64,000 nucleotides of DNA from JBBIQV01 sp964555285 (lineage in GTDB: Bacteria; Nitrospirota; Nitrospiria; Nitrospirales; Nitrospiraceae): assembly GCA_964555285.1 (NCBI GenBank), contig CAZKRM010000017.1, forward strand, positions 1 to 64,000, given 5' to 3'. Position 1 is the stretch's first letter, and the number at the start of each line of letters is the position of its first letter. Both the position numbers and the translations under genes were made by a program. The notes below the pieces were generated by a model. It saw nothing but the letters and a program-made list of their open reading frames with translations. It searched no databases and was not told the DNA's origin. Positions 6,721-15,596 of the stretch are shown here, one piece after another.

Positions 6721-8082
6721 TCAGCCACGTTCCGAGGAAGGCAAGCCTTGTTGGGTTAGGCCTGTGGCCACCAGTATCCAGAACAGACAAGCCAGACTGC
6801 CGGCGAACATGTAGTCGAAACAGTTTCGTACGGCAAATCCGACAACGACTACGCTGGTTCCGATTAACAGGCCTTTCGTCTCGAGGTCCGACACGGAATT
6901 CGCCTCCCCGATCAACCTCTTGACTGCGCTGATCAATACCCACACAAAGAACGCAAGAGCGGGAATCCCACTGCCGACGACCACCATGAACAACGTATTG
7001 TGCATAGCGGGTAACACCATACTCCTCACGTCTTGACCCTTTTGAGCTTCTAAAGAGTACTCGGGATGCGCCTTCACAAACGTCTCATTGCCGTACCCCA
7101 CACCCACAATCGGGTGCTTGACAATTTCCTCCAATCCAAGCTTCCACACCGCCAGCCGGGAGTGGAGTGTCCATGGATCCACCGTTTCTTTCTGATAGCC
7201 GACTTGCGTCGCCACGACGAGTCCGCCTGCCACAAACAGAGTGAGCGCAAAGACCGCAATGAGCAGACGACGACGCCCCGCGAAGAGAGCGAAGGCGACC
7301 CCCTCGGCAACAAGTCCGAGCCAGCCGGCCCGCGTATACGACGCCGTCTGAGCCACGACAGCCAGCACAGCGGCGCTCGCATAGGCCGCTCGCTGCCACC
7401 TCCACCGGCTGATGACGCATGCGGCGACCAACATGGGGATAGCCATCACCATATAGGTACTGAGCCAATTATAGTCGGAAGAGGGTGCCCCGGCTCGGAC
7501 ATATCGATCCATCCATGTTCCGCCGCGCGAGACAAACTCAACCAACGCATAGACGCTCAGAGCCGTGCTTCCCAGCGCCACTCCTCCCATGACCCTGCGT
7601 GACAGCGTCTCGTGCTCATGCGCTCGGAAGACCAACAGCGCCCAATAGAAGACCAACGCATGAGCCACGAGCTTTCGCCACTCGGCAAAACTGTAGGCGG
7701 GATCCGTGGCAAAGGGAACAGTCACCAGCACCCAGCCGACAAACGACAAGAGAGGCCGATCGATGGGAGTTCGAACCCACATCGGTGTTCTTTCTGCCCA
7801 GGCAGTTCCAAGTGCAATAAAGAGGAGGAGAAAAAATAGGTATTCTTGGAGATGAGACAACCGCGGAAAGAAACTCGTGAAAGCGAATAGGACCAGTCCA
7901 TATCTTTGAACTGTCCAGACTATTCCGCTCATCCTCTCTGGGATTCTCGGACCGGGCTTCTTCCCGGCTCTGCCACCAAACAAGATGCCGGCGTGGCCGG
8001 TATTCGCCTCCTGGATCGCTCGTTCGCTGTGAAGATTCACCGCCGAATCCTTCCGCTCTCTAGCCCACATATCACGCCTCAT
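6721..8082 (-). CDS. O-antigen ligase (WaaL/Wzy_C family)
   Basis: This is a polytopic inner-membrane protein of 453 residues with about 11-12 hydrophobic segments. It has a periplasmic loop containing HSRLAVWKLGLEEIVKHPIV and GVGYGN, the Wzy_C/O-antigen ligase signature, followed by MHNTLF. An earlier YTRAGWLGL motif also fits. It would join undecaprenyl-linked O-polysaccharide to the lipid A core. The first 50 residues are polar, so the true start may be the internal Met at residue 51 (MSGIVWTV). Its ATG overlaps the stop of the upstream oxidase by one base. Confidence 0.85.
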   Translation of the reverse strand: MRRDMWARERKDSAVNLHSERAIQEANTGHAGILFGGRAGKKPGPRIPERMSGIVWTVQRYGLVLFAFTSFFPRLSHLQEYLFFLLLFIALGTAWAERTPMWVRTPIDRPLLSFVGWVLVTVPFATDPAYSFAEWRKLVAHALVFYWALLVFRAHEHETLSRRVMGGVALGSTALSVYALVEFVSRGGTWMDRYVRAGAPSSDYNWLSTYMVMAIPMLVAACVISRWRWQRAAYASAAVLAVVAQTASYTRAGWLGLVAEGVAFALFAGRRRLLIAVFALTLFVAGGLVVATQVGYQKETVDPWTLHSRLAVWKLGLEEIVKHPIVGVGYGNETFVKAHPEYSLEAQKGQDVRSMVLPAMHNTLFMVVVGSGIPALAFFVWVLISAVKRLIGEANSVSDLETKGLLIGTSVVVVGFAVRNCFDYMFAGSLACLFWILVATGLTQQGLPSSERG

Positions 8083-9284
8083 CAGGCGTCATGCTCCAAT
8101 TTCATCATGTCTACGACATACTCTGCGAACGGCGCCGATGAGGTAAACGCCGGAGACACGGCGTTCAGGACGTGGGTGGACCGAGGCCCCGGCTCAATCA
8201 CAAAATCGTTGAGCAGCTCGGCCGTTCGTGTATCGACCAACTGAGCACGAATTCCCGGCTCCTTGCCGAGAAGCAGATCGCCCCGTTCAAACCCCACCGC
8301 CAACCCCTCCGCTTCTCGATAAAAACCGGAGCGCGAAAGTTTTGCCAGTTCCCTCCAGGCGATGGATCGAAAATGGTCTCGGTTTCTGCCGAACAGTCTC
8401 AGTAAATACCTGATCATGGCGAGACCATCTGACGCGTTGGCCCCGGCAAGCCCCCGGTACTGTTCCCGTCCAAGTAAGGGAAGCGCCGAGGGCCCCACCG
8501 TCACTTCTCCCTCGGGCCGGCGGGTGAAGTGCACACCCAAGAACGGATTCCTCAGATCAGGCACAGGATAAATATTGCCCCGTACCTGGACCTTCGACTC
8601 CGGTCTCAGCCGGTAAAACTGCCCGCGAAACGGCAAGATACGATACTGTCGCCCCACGTCGAACTGATGGGCGATCTTATCTGCAAACAATCCCGCGCAA
8701 TTGACGAGATGCCCGTAGGCGATGCGCCCCTGGGAAGTGGTCGCAGCGTCCTGCCCATCTCGCGCTCGCCAAGCACAGTCAAATCGAAACTCGATCCCCT
8801 CCTGAACCGCGTCCGCCACCAACGCTATCATCACGCGTTGCGGATTCACGACAGCCGTGTCCTTCACATACAGCGCCTGCTCGACGGTGTTCGCGCAGGG
8901 CTCGATGTCCTTGAGGGCCTGACCGTCGATCAGGTCCGCACGAACGCCGTTCGCTTGCGAGCGTGCATACAGCTCGCGCAGAGGCGGCAGTTCCGCAGCA
9001 TTTCGCGCGACGATGACTTTTCCATTCTCGTTCAGCGGGATCCCCTTCATCCGGCAATACTCGCGCATGCGCCGGTTGCCCTCGACGCACAACCGCGCCT
9101 TCAACGTGCCGGCTTTGTAATAGACGCCGGCATGGAGCACGCCGCTATTGCGCCCGCTGGCATGCAGACCGGGCGCCGACTCCTTCTCAATAATCATCAC
9201 TCGTGCATGGTGCCGACGACGCAGTTCTCTGGCGATGGACACGCCGACCACCCCTGCGCCAACAATCAAAACATCAGTAATCAT
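8082..9284 (-). CDS. lhgO: L-2-hydroxyglutarate oxidase (FAD-dependent)
   Basis: The 400-residue DAO-family flavoprotein has the dinucleotide motif VLIVGAGVVGVSIARELRR at residues 5-23 and the characteristic SGRNSGVLHAGVYYKAGTLK segment (residues about 43-62) of LhgO/L2HGDH. It oxidises L-2-hydroxyglutarate to 2-oxoglutarate, a metabolite-repair step feeding electrons to the quinone pool. Its place between the O-antigen ligase and sugar-nucleotide genes looks coincidental. Upstream lies a heptamer array. Confidence 0.85.
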   Translation of the reverse strand: MITDVLIVGAGVVGVSIARELRRRHHARVMIIEKESAPGLHASGRNSGVLHAGVYYKAGTLKARLCVEGNRRMREYCRMKGIPLNENGKVIVARNAAELPPLRELYARSQANGVRADLIDGQALKDIEPCANTVEQALYVKDTAVVNPQRVMIALVADAVQEGIEFRFDCAWRARDGQDAATTSQGRIAYGHLVNCAGLFADKIAHQFDVGRQYRILPFRGQFYRLRPESKVQVRGNIYPVPDLRNPFLGVHFTRRPEGEVTVGPSALPLLGREQYRGLAGANASDGLAMIRYLLRLFGRNRDHFRSIAWRELAKLSRSGFYREAEGLAVGFERGDLLLGKEPGIRAQLVDTRTAELLNDFVIEPGPRSTHVLNAVSPAFTSSAPFAEYVVDMMKLEHDA

Positions 9285-9296
9285 ATATTCACAACA

Positions 9297-9331
9297 GCTC
9301 TCAGCCGTCAGCGATCAGCTTGCTTCTCTCA
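9297..9331. repeat. Heptamer-period array (GCNNTCA words)
   Basis: The units are GCTCTCA, GCCGTCA, GCGATCA, GCTTGCT and TCTCTCA, with consecutive 7-nt spacing. It lies just upstream of the lhgO start. The same word family reappears at 25848-25882. Confidence 0.6.
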
Positions 9332-9404
9332 GTCACTAAAGGGGCCGCCGATCAGACAGGCCGGCGCCTTTTCGAATGTCATTCCTGGACGCAACATGAG
9401 CACT

Positions 9405-9629
9405 CTATCCCATGCTGACCACTTCGACACGAAGCTGTCCTTTTACGTCATGTTCTGTAGAAAGATAGCGGTCAATGCTGTCAAGGGTCCTGGCATGAAA
9501 GTACCGCTCTCCACACTCTTTGCAGACTTCCGCCTCTACGTTTTCCACGATGTAGAGTCGCTCTTGCAGCCAGTGCTGACGCTTGACTTTCTTTTTTCTG
9601 GTTTCCCCTCCGCAGAACTCGCAGATCAT
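9405..9629 (-). CDS. YgiT/MqsA-type zinc-finger antitoxin
   Basis: The 74-residue protein begins MICEFCGGETRKKKVKRQHW and has a second knuckle VCKECGERYF. The two CxxC pairs are the zinc site of YgiT-type proteins. A short C-terminal region (residues about 50-74) lacks a full HTH, as in the short YgiT class. It overlaps the upstream DUF4258 toxin gene (ATGA), the standard toxin-then-antitoxin order for this family. Confidence 0.75.
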   Translation of the reverse strand: MICEFCGGETRKKKVKRQHWLQERLYIVENVEAEVCKECGERYFHARTLDSIDRYLSTEHDVKGQLRVEVVSMG

Positions 9630-9910
9630 GGCTCCTCCGTTAATGCATAGACCGTGATGATGACAAGATTCGCGTCCTCCTTGAATCTGCAGATCATATG
9701 AACCGGCCTTCCGTCTTTTGCCGGTCCTTCGATGCGATACCTGACACCTCGGATGTCCTCCGACATTGTTTTCTCAATCCGTCCATTCAGTATGGCATGT
9801 TCGACGTCATCACGCGCCAATTCGTCGTCGAGCATCTCTTCTTCTGCGTGGGACGAAAGATAGTAGGCGCGGTCGAGAATTGCCCGTCGAATTCTCTGAA
9901 TTCTTGCCAT
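9626..9910 (-). CDS. DUF4258 toxin candidate
   Basis: The start is taken at ATG 9910; a GTG one codon upstream (9913) is possible. The 94-residue protein contains YYLSSHAEEEMLDDELARDD, the His-containing helix typical of DUF4258 (RelE/MqsR-like) proteins, and a C-terminal VHMICRFKEDANLVIITVYA strand pair. It is probably an mRNA-acting toxin neutralised by the YgiT-type protein encoded next. The activity is inferred from family and context. Confidence 0.7.
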   Translation of the reverse strand: MARIQRIRRAILDRAYYLSSHAEEEMLDDELARDDVEHAILNGRIEKTMSEDIRGVRYRIEGPAKDGRPVHMICRFKEDANLVIITVYALTEEP

Positions 9911-9919
9911 CACAATCCG

Positions 9920-10078
9920 TCAACAAGCCAAACCCACATCCCCCCTCACCTGAATCAATTCCCATTGAGCTCCATCCAAGGAGCCCCCCTCTTGCTCGAT
10001 ATACGTGATGAAGGGAGTCTGCAATGCTTGCAGCCGGGCAAACTCTTGCTCCGGCAATCGCGAATCCGATCCCGTCAC
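9920..10078 (-). CDS. Possible 52-residue ORF coupled to rmlD
   Basis: A GTG at 10078 overlaps the rmlD stop as GTGA and opens a 52-codon frame. The product contains LPEQEFARLQALQTPFITYI and ends DVGLAC, a plausible soluble helix-strand protein. It stops 10 nt before the DUF4258 start. No family is recognised. It could be a real small gene or a remnant brought in with the TA module. Confidence 0.35.
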   Translation of the reverse strand: MTGSDSRLPEQEFARLQALQTPFITYIEQEGGSLDGAQWELIQVRGDVGLAC

Positions 10079-10926
10079 ACGTGGACTGGTGTGTGGATCT
10101 CGTGGTCGTGCACAAACTGAATCAGTGTATCTCTCCAGTGCGGCAGCATAATCCCAAATTGCTTCAGCACGCAGTTCGCCAGGACGGAATAGGCGGGACG
10201 CGCGGCCAGCCGCCCGGCTTCAGCGGTCGTAATCGGATGCACCGGCGTCTGGCGCCCCAGCGCCGACACGATGGCGCAGGCGAACTCATGCCAGGTGCAG
10301 TCGCCCGTTCCCGTGGCATGGACGATCCCCCGGATGTCCAGCGTCAACATCTTCGAGAGAGCGAGCGAGAGATCGGCGGCGTTCGTCGGGCAACCACGCT
10401 GATCGGCCACCACACGCAACTCGGGCCGCTCGGTAGCTAGTCGCATGATCGTCTTGACGAAGTTCTTGCCGTGCGCTCCATAGAGCCATGCCGTCCGCAC
10501 CACCAAGGTATTGGGGCAGTAGGCCAGCGCGCGACGTTCGCCTTCCAGTTTCGATCTTCCATACACGCTCAACGGATTCGGCGGATCGCGCTCTAAGTAA
10601 GGAGCCCCCTTCAAGCCATCAAAGACGAAGTCCGTAGAAATATAAATCAGCCGCGCACCAACCTGCGCCGCCCCTCTCGCAATCCGCTCGGTTCCATCGG
10701 CGTTAATCGCCATGGCTAGCGCAGGGTCCACCTCCGCTCCTTCGACGTCGGTATAGGCAGCCGCATGGATAATGACATCGGGCCTCGCCTCGACCACGCG
10801 GGTTTCCACGTCGGCGTTGCGGAGGTCGAACTCAGGCAGATCCGCGAGCAAGAGGGTCTCCGCGGCAAGGACACGCTGCAGATCGGCTCCGAGCTGGCCC
10901 TTGGCCCCAGTAATTAAAATTCTCAT
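10075..10926 (-). CDS. rfbD: dTDP-4-dehydrorhamnose reductase (RmlD)
   Basis: This 283-residue extended SDR begins MRILITGAKGQLGADLQRVL (the NAD(P)-binding Gly motif). It has the active-site Y-x3-K as VYGRSKLEGE near residues 125-134 and the substrate loop VVRTAWLYGAHGKNFVKTIM. It performs the last step in dTDP-L-rhamnose synthesis. It belongs with RmlB and RmlA just upstream. RmlC (the epimerase) is absent from the cluster. Confidence 0.95.
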   Translation of the reverse strand: MRILITGAKGQLGADLQRVLAAETLLLADLPEFDLRNADVETRVVEARPDVIIHAAAYTDVEGAEVDPALAMAINADGTERIARGAAQVGARLIYISTDFVFDGLKGAPYLERDPPNPLSVYGRSKLEGERRALAYCPNTLVVRTAWLYGAHGKNFVKTIMRLATERPELRVVADQRGCPTNAADLSLALSKMLTLDIRGIVHATGTGDCTWHEFACAIVSALGRQTPVHPITTAEAGRLAARPAYSVLANCVLKQFGIMLPHWRDTLIQFVHDHEIHTPVHV

Positions 10927-10930
10927 GGCC

Positions 10931-11071
10931 GTTCGAGGCTCAAAGTTCGAGGTTCTGGGTTCAAGGTGCGATGTTCAACGTTAGAAGAGTTCGAGGTTCT
11001 AGGTTCGATGTTCGAAGTCGGTCGGCCCAGTGCTCTTTAACTTTCAACTTCGAACCTCGAACATCGAACCT
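10931..11071. repeat. Heptamer-period array (GTTCNAN words) with complementary arm
   Basis: About twelve units of the form GTTCGAG, GTTCTGG, GTTCAAG, GTTCGAT and GTTCGAA follow each other at 7-nt spacing from 10931, with one 2-nt slip at 10987. A complementary arm (AACTTCG, AACCTCG, AACATCG, AACCTT) lies at 11046-11071 and encodes the last residues of RmlB. The two arms could form a long hairpin. Confidence 0.75.
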
Positions 11072-12078
11072 TCTTTGAGTCGCTTCCCGTACATCTGTTC
11101 GTAATAGGCGCGGAACTCGCCGGATTTGATCTTGCGCCACCAGGATTCATTCTTGCGGTACCACTCCACCGTCGCGCGGATACCCTCTTCAAACGACACC
11201 CGCGGCCCCCAGCCCAGAGCACGGAGTCTGCTGCAATCGACTGCATACCGACGGTCATGTCCAGGTCGGTCCGTCACGAATCTCATCAAGGATCGGGGCT
11301 TGTCTAGATGCTGGAGGATCAGTTCGGCCACCGTCAGATTCTCTTTCTCGTTCCCGCCACCCACATTGTAGATCATGCCAGGCTGGCCATGATGCAGCAC
11401 ATGCTCGATCCCGACGCAATGATCCTCGACCGCAAGCCAGTCGCGCCGGTAGCGGCCATCGCCATACAGCGGCAGCGGCTGGTCATCGATCGCGTTGGTG
11501 ACGAACAGGGGAATAAACTTTTCAGGATACTGGTTGGGCCCATAGGTGTTGCTGCCTCGCGTCACGAGGACCGGGAAGCGATAGGTCGTCCAGTAGCTCA
11601 GAGCCAGGAGGTCGCCGCCGGCCTTGCTGGCCGAATAGGGGCTGCGCGGGGCTAAGGGGTCCTCTTCCTTCGAATGCCCCGTCTCGACACTCCCGTAGAC
11701 CTCATCCGTGCTCACTTGGAGAAAGCGTTGCACGCCGGCCTGCCGCGCTTCTTCAAGCAACACACCCGTCCCCACGACATCCGTTTTGGCGAAGCTCCCA
11801 GGATCGAGAATCGACCGGTCCACATGCGTCTCGGCCGCGCAATTGATGACGGCCTCCACCCGGCGGTCGCGGAGGATGCGCCGCACGGTCGGGGCATCGC
11901 AGATGTCGGTGTGGACGAACGTGTACCGCCCGTTCCCGCCCAGGTCCGCCAGATTATCCGGGTTGCCGGAATAGCGCAGGGCATCGAGATTGACGACGTC
12001 GTGCCGGCCGTTCGTGAGCAGCCGATGAACCAGATGCGAACCGATGAACCCGGCCCCGCCGGTTACGAGAATTCGCAC
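11044..12078 (-). CDS. rfbB: dTDP-glucose 4,6-dehydratase (RmlB)
   Basis: The 344-residue extended SDR begins MRILVTGGAGFIGSHLVHRL. It has SPYSASKAGGDLL (the catalytic Tyr-x3-Lys) near residues 146-158 and the dehydratase segment STDEVYGSV. It converts dTDP-glucose to the 4-keto-6-deoxy sugar. The normal end is at about residue 335; the last ten residues (KEGSMFEVRS) are encoded by a heptamer array. The stop of RmlA abuts its start. Confidence 0.95.
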   Translation of the reverse strand: MRILVTGGAGFIGSHLVHRLLTNGRHDVVNLDALRYSGNPDNLADLGGNGRYTFVHTDICDAPTVRRILRDRRVEAVINCAAETHVDRSILDPGSFAKTDVVGTGVLLEEARQAGVQRFLQVSTDEVYGSVETGHSKEEDPLAPRSPYSASKAGGDLLALSYWTTYRFPVLVTRGSNTYGPNQYPEKFIPLFVTNAIDDQPLPLYGDGRYRRDWLAVEDHCVGIEHVLHHGQPGMIYNVGGGNEKENLTVAELILQHLDKPRSLMRFVTDRPGHDRRYAVDCSRLRALGWGPRVSFEEGIRATVEWYRKNESWWRKIKSGEFRAYYEQMYGKRLKEGSMFEVRS

Positions 12079-12813
12079 TCAGTTTTCCACCTTATTCGCG
12101 CCGGTGTTCGCGACCAACTGGTTCGCCAGAAACAGCGACTGGACCGTCCCGGCATCAGTCCACCAGCCTTCCAAAACATCCCACGTCAATTGGCCGGTCT
12201 GGATATAGGCATTGTTCACATCGGTGATTTCCAGTTCGCCACGGCCGGACGGCTTGAGAGTCTTGATGATGTGGAAGACTTGCGCGTCGTAGAAGTAAAT
12301 CCCCGTGACGGCATAGGACGAAGCCGGCTGTTTTGGCTTCTCTTCGATCCGCACCACCCGCTTCCCCTCCAACACCGGCACGCCGAATCGCTGTGGGTCG
12401 CTGACTTCTTTCAACAGAATCTTCGCGCCTACTTTCTGATCCCGAAACGATCGGGCCGCGCCGACGATATTGCCCTCGATGAGATTGTCGCCCAGCACCA
12501 CGCAGATCGGATCGCCATCGGCGAAATGTTCAGCCAGCCGGAGCGCGTCGGCAATACCTCCTTCCCCTTCCTGATAGGTGTAGTCCAGATGCTTGAGGCC
12601 GAATTCTTTGCCGTTGCCAAGGAGCTTGAGAAAATCTCCGGCACTGTTTCCACCGGTCACCAACATGATCTCTTGGATGCCCGCATTCACCAACGTCTGA
12701 ATCGGGTAATAGATCATCGGCCGGTCATAGACCGGCAGGAGATGTTTGTTCGTGACCTTCGTTAAGGGAAGCAGCCGTGTGCCCAACCCGCCGGCAAGAA
12801 CGACACCTTTCAT
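12079..12813 (-). CDS. rfbA: Glucose-1-phosphate thymidylyltransferase, short form (RmlA-like)
   Basis: The 244-residue nucleotidyltransferase begins MKGVVLAGGLGTRLLPLTKV, the G-G-x-G-T-R-L-x-P-x-T signature. It has VVLGDNLIEGN (metal-binding Asp) and VRIEEKPKQP. It is about 45 residues shorter than E. coli RmlA and matches the short class that lacks the C-terminal allosteric part. It activates glucose for the RmlB/RmlD pathway and is the first gene of the rml group. Upstream 12814-12974 is non-coding. Confidence 0.85.
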   Translation of the reverse strand: MKGVVLAGGLGTRLLPLTKVTNKHLLPVYDRPMIYYPIQTLVNAGIQEIMLVTGGNSAGDFLKLLGNGKEFGLKHLDYTYQEGEGGIADALRLAEHFADGDPICVVLGDNLIEGNIVGAARSFRDQKVGAKILLKEVSDPQRFGVPVLEGKRVVRIEEKPKQPASSYAVTGIYFYDAQVFHIIKTLKPSGRGELEITDVNNAYIQTGQLTWDVLEGWWTDAGTVQSLFLANQLVANTGANKVEN

Positions 12814-12974
12814 CGTTCCCTCACACTCTCCATGACATCCGACGATACAGAGCCGTACTGTAAGCCACTATAGACAATCGACTGTGCGACCGATTATCTT
12901 GACTGCTGCTTCACCGCCGCCACAATACCATAGACCAAACCCAATGACCCAAAGAAACTAGGGAGTTCAGCCCC

Positions 12975-13904
12975 TTAACGCTCCCTAGACCTCTGGACAT
13001 CCTGCTTTCGATTGCGCACCAAACCCGACATGGTGACTCGTACAAGCCGAGAATAGGTACGGAACTTCCAGGGATTCTGCCGCAGTGAACGGATAAGCTT
13101 CTCTCGTCCTTCGCGTCGGTTGCCGCCTCTCGCTTCATGCATGCCCCAATCCGAATAGCAGTCGGCTAACATCCGCTTGATGAGAGCTTCTTTGGTTCGA
13201 TCGCCCATATAGAGATCCCGCATTCGAATAAGAAAGCGCTCTCGACTGCGAATGACCCCAATTCCACCTGCCCGCGTGAATCCTCCTGCATGAAGCCTGT
13301 AGGACATCCCCGGTTCGTCCAGCAAGACAAAGCGGCCATGCTGTTTGAGCCGAGCAATGAGATCGAAATCCTCGAAGCCACGGAGTTCAGGATCGAACCC
13401 ACCGACTCGTTGGAATACATCGCGTCGGGCCAACATCGCCGAAGGAAAGACCAGTGCTTCTCCAATCAAGAGACCGAGCGGCGACGCAAGCGACGATCCC
13501 CGGCCGGCGAGCGCTGCTCCCGCTTGCAGCACTTGCCCTCCGCGATCCACTATATCGTAGTTACAGTGCACCAACACCACATCGGTCTCCGCCTGTAGTA
13601 CGGCAACCTGCTGCTCGAGCTTGGACGGATACCACCGATCATCCTGATCGAGAAAGGCGATGTATTCCCCCCTTGCCAGTCGTACCCCCGCATTGCGCGC
13701 CGCACTCTGGCCTGCATTCGCCTGCTGAACCACTCTCACCCGCTCACCATATTGCTTGAGAAAGGGAAACGAGCCGTCTGTGGAACCGTCGTCTACACAG
13801 ATCACTTCATAATCACGAAACGTTTGAGCGAACACGCTCTCCAGCGATTCCCGAAGAAATCGTTCGCCGTTATACACCGGGATGACCACGCTGACTAGTG
13901 GCAT
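12975..13904 (-). CDS. Glycosyltransferase family 2
   Basis: This is a 309-residue GT-A fold enzyme. The N-terminus MPLVSVVIPVYNGERFLRES and the VDDGSTDG motif bind the nucleotide sugar. YIAFLDQDDRWYPSKLEQQV carries the D-x-D-like metal site near residue 95. The acceptor and donor cannot be read from sequence; it probably extends an O-antigen or core chain. It overlaps the methyltransferase gene by 10 nt. Confidence 0.85.
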   Translation of the reverse strand: MPLVSVVIPVYNGERFLRESLESVFAQTFRDYEVICVDDGSTDGSFPFLKQYGERVRVVQQANAGQSAARNAGVRLARGEYIAFLDQDDRWYPSKLEQQVAVLQAETDVVLVHCNYDIVDRGGQVLQAGAALAGRGSSLASPLGLLIGEALVFPSAMLARRDVFQRVGGFDPELRGFEDFDLIARLKQHGRFVLLDEPGMSYRLHAGGFTRAGGIGVIRSRERFLIRMRDLYMGDRTKEALIKRMLADCYSDWGMHEARGGNRREGREKLIRSLRQNPWKFRTYSRLVRVTMSGLVRNRKQDVQRSRER

Positions 13905-14425
13905 GAGGTAACCCTATCCTGGGCGGTCGGATATGCAGGCTTGACTGCTTCGAGCAATATGTCCATTTCGATGCAGGCATTCCACAGGTATCGGCGGCAG
14001 CGTTTTTGGAAATAGGCCGGGAAAAACTTGAACGGCTTTCGCATCTTGTAATAAGTGGAGCGAATTTTAAAATTCGTCTTGAGCCCGTAATAATTGGGGT
14101 CATCGAAATACTCAAACGTGGCCTCGGTGATATAGCGCATATGGGTGGGGTCGACAAAGGCCTCGCGAGAGGCATAATAGGGGGTTCTCACATAGACCTT
14201 CGCCCCCGGCTCGCATATACGATATAAGTCCTCCATAAACGCGATAAGGTCGCGCATGTGCTCAACGATATGGTGCAGATACACGGCGGTCACACTGCCA
14301 TCCCGAAAGGGAAGTCCTTGTTCGAAATCGCAGACGACAGCCACCCCCGGCAGTCTTCTCCGATCGACTCCCAGAGTTCCCGGGTGCTTATTGGCCCCGC
14401 AACCGACATCGAGAATCAGGCCCAT
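13895..14425 (-). CDS. Class I SAM-dependent methyltransferase
   Basis: The 176-residue protein has motif I ILDVGCGANKHPGTLGVDRR at residues 4-23 and the post-motif VCDFEQGLPFRDGSVTAVYL. HHIVEHM follows, typical of small Methyltransf_11 proteins in polysaccharide clusters. It probably methylates a sugar or chain end of the O-antigen. It is coupled to the following GT2 gene. Confidence 0.8.
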   Translation of the reverse strand: MGLILDVGCGANKHPGTLGVDRRRLPGVAVVCDFEQGLPFRDGSVTAVYLHHIVEHMRDLIAFMEDLYRICEPGAKVYVRTPYYASREAFVDPTHMRYITEATFEYFDDPNYYGLKTNFKIRSTYYKMRKPFKFFPAYFQKRCRRYLWNACIEMDILLEAVKPAYPTAQDRVTSCH

Positions 14426-14474
14426 CCTTCGCCTCCAAGACTTCCGGCAATAGACTCGCAGACGGATATGTTCA

Positions 14475-15572
14475 TCAATTCGATATCCGACGTTCGAAGT
14501 TCGCTCGATCGGGCTCCAAGTTCTCTGCCCGAGGCTGCTTCTGAACCTCGAACCCCGAACCTCGGACGAGGAGCTTCCTGGCCGCTTCGAAGACCTCGCC
14601 CACTGAGATCAGCCTCATACAACTCTGCTCCCCCCGACGGCAAGTCGGATGAAAACACCGCCGGCAATCAAGACCTTTATAGAGCACTTCCGTGCGCGCG
14701 CCGCGGGGGCCCCACTCGGCCGGATTGGACGGCCCAAATAGCGCCACCAGCGGAACCCCCAGTGCCGCCGCCATGTGCATGGCTCCACTATCGTTGCCGA
14801 CGAATAGCGAGGCCCGTTTCACAATCGCCGCAAACTCTTTGAGTGTGGCCTGCCCTGCCATCGCAACGAGCGTGCTCTTGCTTGCCTCTTGTATCTGTCG
14901 TGCAACCCCAAGGTCCTGTTGACTTCCTCCGATAAGAATCTGGCAGCCATAGTCAGCTGTGAGACGATCGGCGAGTTCGGCGAACCGCTCCGGAGGCCAG
15001 GCTTTGAACCAGTACCGGGCGCCGGGCTGCAGCACCACGATCGGCTGCGACCGTTGAATGCCGAATCGATCCAAGAGCCGATCCGCGCCATTTTCCTCTT
15101 CTCGCGTCAACCACAGTTGAGGCACGTTCGACTGCGCCGGCACGCCCAGAGGTTTGAGCGCTTCCAGATCGCGATCGATCCGGTGCACCACGCCAGGCAT
15201 GGGCCGGATCACCTCCGTGTAGCACAACCCTCTCCACCGATGCTCTTCATTGAACCCGATCCGGACAGGCGCTCCACTCATCCAGCTCAGAAACGCGGAT
15301 CGGTCCCCGTCCGTCAAGTCCACCACTGTATCGAATTGCCGTTGCCGCACATCAGAGACAAAGCGCCATTGCGTCGTGAGTGGGCCTTTGTCCAGGACCA
15401 ACAGCTCATCCACATCTGGGTTGCCGAGCAGTACCTCCTCCGTCCCGCGATTGACGGCTACCGTCAGCCGGCCCTGCGGAGACGCAGCCTTGAGGGCATG
15501 AAGAGTCGGGGTCGCCAGCAACACGTCCCCCATGTAGCGCAACTTGATGACGAGGATGTTGTCCAAATCCAT
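14475..15572 (-). CDS. Glycosyltransferase family 9 (heptosyltransferase-like)
   Basis: The 365-residue GT-B enzyme begins with DNILVIKLRYMGDVLLATPT, the GT9 acceptor-domain start. It has VVLQPGARYWFKAWPPERFA and the donor-binding LFVGNDSGAMHMAAALGVPL followed by LFGPSNPAEWG. A Cys-rich tail (CRRCFHPTCRRGEQSCM) is usual for this subgroup. About 30 residues at the C-terminus (from LVRGSGFEVQ on) are encoded by a heptamer array and are unlikely to be functional. It is an LPS core transferase by context. Confidence 0.85.
   Translation of the reverse strand: MDLDNILVIKLRYMGDVLLATPTLHALKAASPQGRLTVAVNRGTEEVLLGNPDVDELLVLDKGPLTTQWRFVSDVRQRQFDTVVDLTDGDRSAFLSWMSGAPVRIGFNEEHRWRGLCYTEVIRPMPGVVHRIDRDLEALKPLGVPAQSNVPQLWLTREEENGADRLLDRFGIQRSQPIVVLQPGARYWFKAWPPERFAELADRLTADYGCQILIGGSQQDLGVARQIQEASKSTLVAMAGQATLKEFAAIVKRASLFVGNDSGAMHMAAALGVPLVALFGPSNPAEWGPRGARTEVLYKGLDCRRCFHPTCRRGEQSCMRLISVGEVFEAARKLLVRGSGFEVQKQPRAENLEPDRANFERRISN
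14492..14571. repeat. Heptamer-period array inside a GT9 3' end
   Basis: The units GTTCGAA, GTTCGCT, CGATCGG, GCTCCAA and GTTCTCT run from 14492. The complementary words AACCTCG, AACCCCG and AACCTCG lie at 14544-14564. The words match those at 10931-11071 and 33707-33773. The array is translated as the tail of the GT9 protein. Confidence 0.6.
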
Positions 15573-15596
15573 CGAGAGGAAGCCCGCAGCGTCACA

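Noticed and set aside
6338..6814. 158-codon plus-strand frame
   Set aside because: Antisense to the nucleotidyltransferase fragment, whose motif is clear on the minus strand; the plus-strand translation has no recognisable features.
8529..9650. 373-codon open frame on the plus strand
   Set aside because: It lies antisense to lhgO and the YgiT gene, which have clear family motifs; its translation is His/Arg/Pro-rich with no recognisable fold.
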